From positions 168,334-232,333 of the forward strand of contig JAHHDT010000004.1 in assembly GCA_019739225.1 (NCBI GenBank): a stretch of 64,000 nucleotides of DNA. The letters run 5' to 3'. Both the position numbers and the translations under genes were made by a program. This document shows positions 63,564-64,000 of this stretch, piece by piece; the first letter of the stretch is position 1; every line of letters begins with the position of its first letter. Source of the stretch: Aquamicrobium sp. GTDB taxonomy: Bacteria > Pseudomonadota > Alphaproteobacteria > Rhizobiales > Rhizobiaceae. Under the pieces are notes generated by a model. It was given only the letters and a program-made list of their open reading frames with translations, was not told the DNA's origin and did no database searches.

Positions 63564-64000
63564 TGGGCCAGAAAATCAACCCGATCGGTCTGCGTCTCGG
63601 CATCAACCGCACCTGGGATTCGCGCTGGTACGCGAACACCGGCGAATACGGCAAGCTGCTGCATGAGGATCTGAAGATCCGCGAGTACCTCGAGAAGGAA
63701 CTCAAGCAGGCCGCAGTGTCGAAGATCGTGATCGAGCGCCCGCACAAGAAGTGCCGCGTGACCATTCATGCCGCGCGTCCGGGCCTCATCATCGGCAAGA
63801 AGGGCGCCGACATCGAGAAGCTGCGCCGCAAGCTGACCGAGATGACGAAGGCTGAAACGCACCTCAACATCGTCGAGGTTCGCAAGCCGGAGATCGACGC
63901 CAAGCTGGTCGCTCAGTCGATTGCCCAGCAGCTCGAGCGCCGCGTCGCGTTCCGCCGTGCCATGAAGCGCGCCGTTCAGTCGGCCATGCGCCTTGGCGCC
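63563..64000 (+). CDS. rpsC: 30S ribosomal protein S3 (partial)
   Basis: The first 146 residues of S3; the gene runs off the window. [20 protein letters not shown] opens it and the KH domain shows [20 protein letters not shown]. The ATG overlaps the rplV stop (TGATG). Confidence 0.98.
   Translation, partial: MGQKINPIGLRLGINRTWDSRWYANTGEYGKLLHEDLKIREYLEKELKQAAVSKIVIERPHKKCRVTIHAARPGLIIGKKGADIEKLRRKLTEMTKAETHLNIVEVRKPEIDAKLVAQSIAQQLERRVAFRRAMKRAVQSAMRLGA

Overview
The window is a 64 kb piece of chromosome from an alphaproteobacterium, most likely Hyphomicrobiales (Rhizobiales) near Mesorhizobium/Phyllobacteriaceae. The reasons are the GC-rich code, a cellulose operon headed by bcsN (a rhizobial cellulose gene), the order tuf–tRNA-Trp–secE–nusG–rplKAJL–rpoBC followed by rpsL–rpsG–fusA–tuf–rpsJ..., and an EF-Tu of 391 residues in two copies. 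This is inferred from gene content, not from a database search.

Layout. (1) 1-8470, minus strand: the cellulose operon bcsN-bcsA-bcsB-bcsZ and a TPR protein cut by the window edge; the last four genes overlap. (2) 8747-12209: housekeeping genes (a glutathione S-transferase, two small membrane proteins, hydroxypyruvate isomerase, RlmB) and tRNA-Tyr and tRNA-Gly(TCC). (3) 12196-36331: a 24 kb genomic island in the 3' end of tRNA-Gly. A 14-bp copy of the tRNA end lies at the far side, and runs of 7-bp motifs spaced exactly 12 bp apart lie about 90 bp inside each end; they look like arm sites of the island integrase. (4) 36387-39208: two tiny genes, a third copy of the tRNA-Gly tail, an AraC regulator and a NepI-like exporter. 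(5) 39360-64000: the translation and transcription super-cluster from tuf to rpsC, interrupted between rpoC and rpsL by a LuxR-type regulator and a small acidic protein.

The island has two cargo blocks. The first (15389-25215) is a five-gene operon: a NERD nuclease-helicase fusion, a DrmA-like SF2 helicase, a DrmB-like DUF1998 protein, a second SF1 helicase and a 553-residue protein I do not recognise. DrmA and DrmB are the core of the DISARM phage-defence system, but I see no DrmC (phospholipase D) here, and the SF1 helicases and the unknown protein are not part of described DISARM. A C5-cytosine methyltransferase and a Vsr endonuclease follow on the other strand beyond a broken IS66; they could supply the self-marking function. 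This is the best candidate for an undescribed defence variant.

The second block (29435-33451) is an XRE-type regulator divergent from DUF6634 - Lon-type AAA+ ATPase - free-standing M41 (FtsH-type) peptidase - metallophosphoesterase. It looks like an unfoldase and a peptidase of different ancestry encoded in trans. An 812-residue tyrosine recombinase-like protein sits beside it at the island's right end. A decayed second integrase, the deleted IS66 and the spare att-like site show repeated insertion at this tRNA. Separately, the first tuf gene carries a duplicated, synonymously diverged 3' end flanking an 11-bp-arm palindrome.
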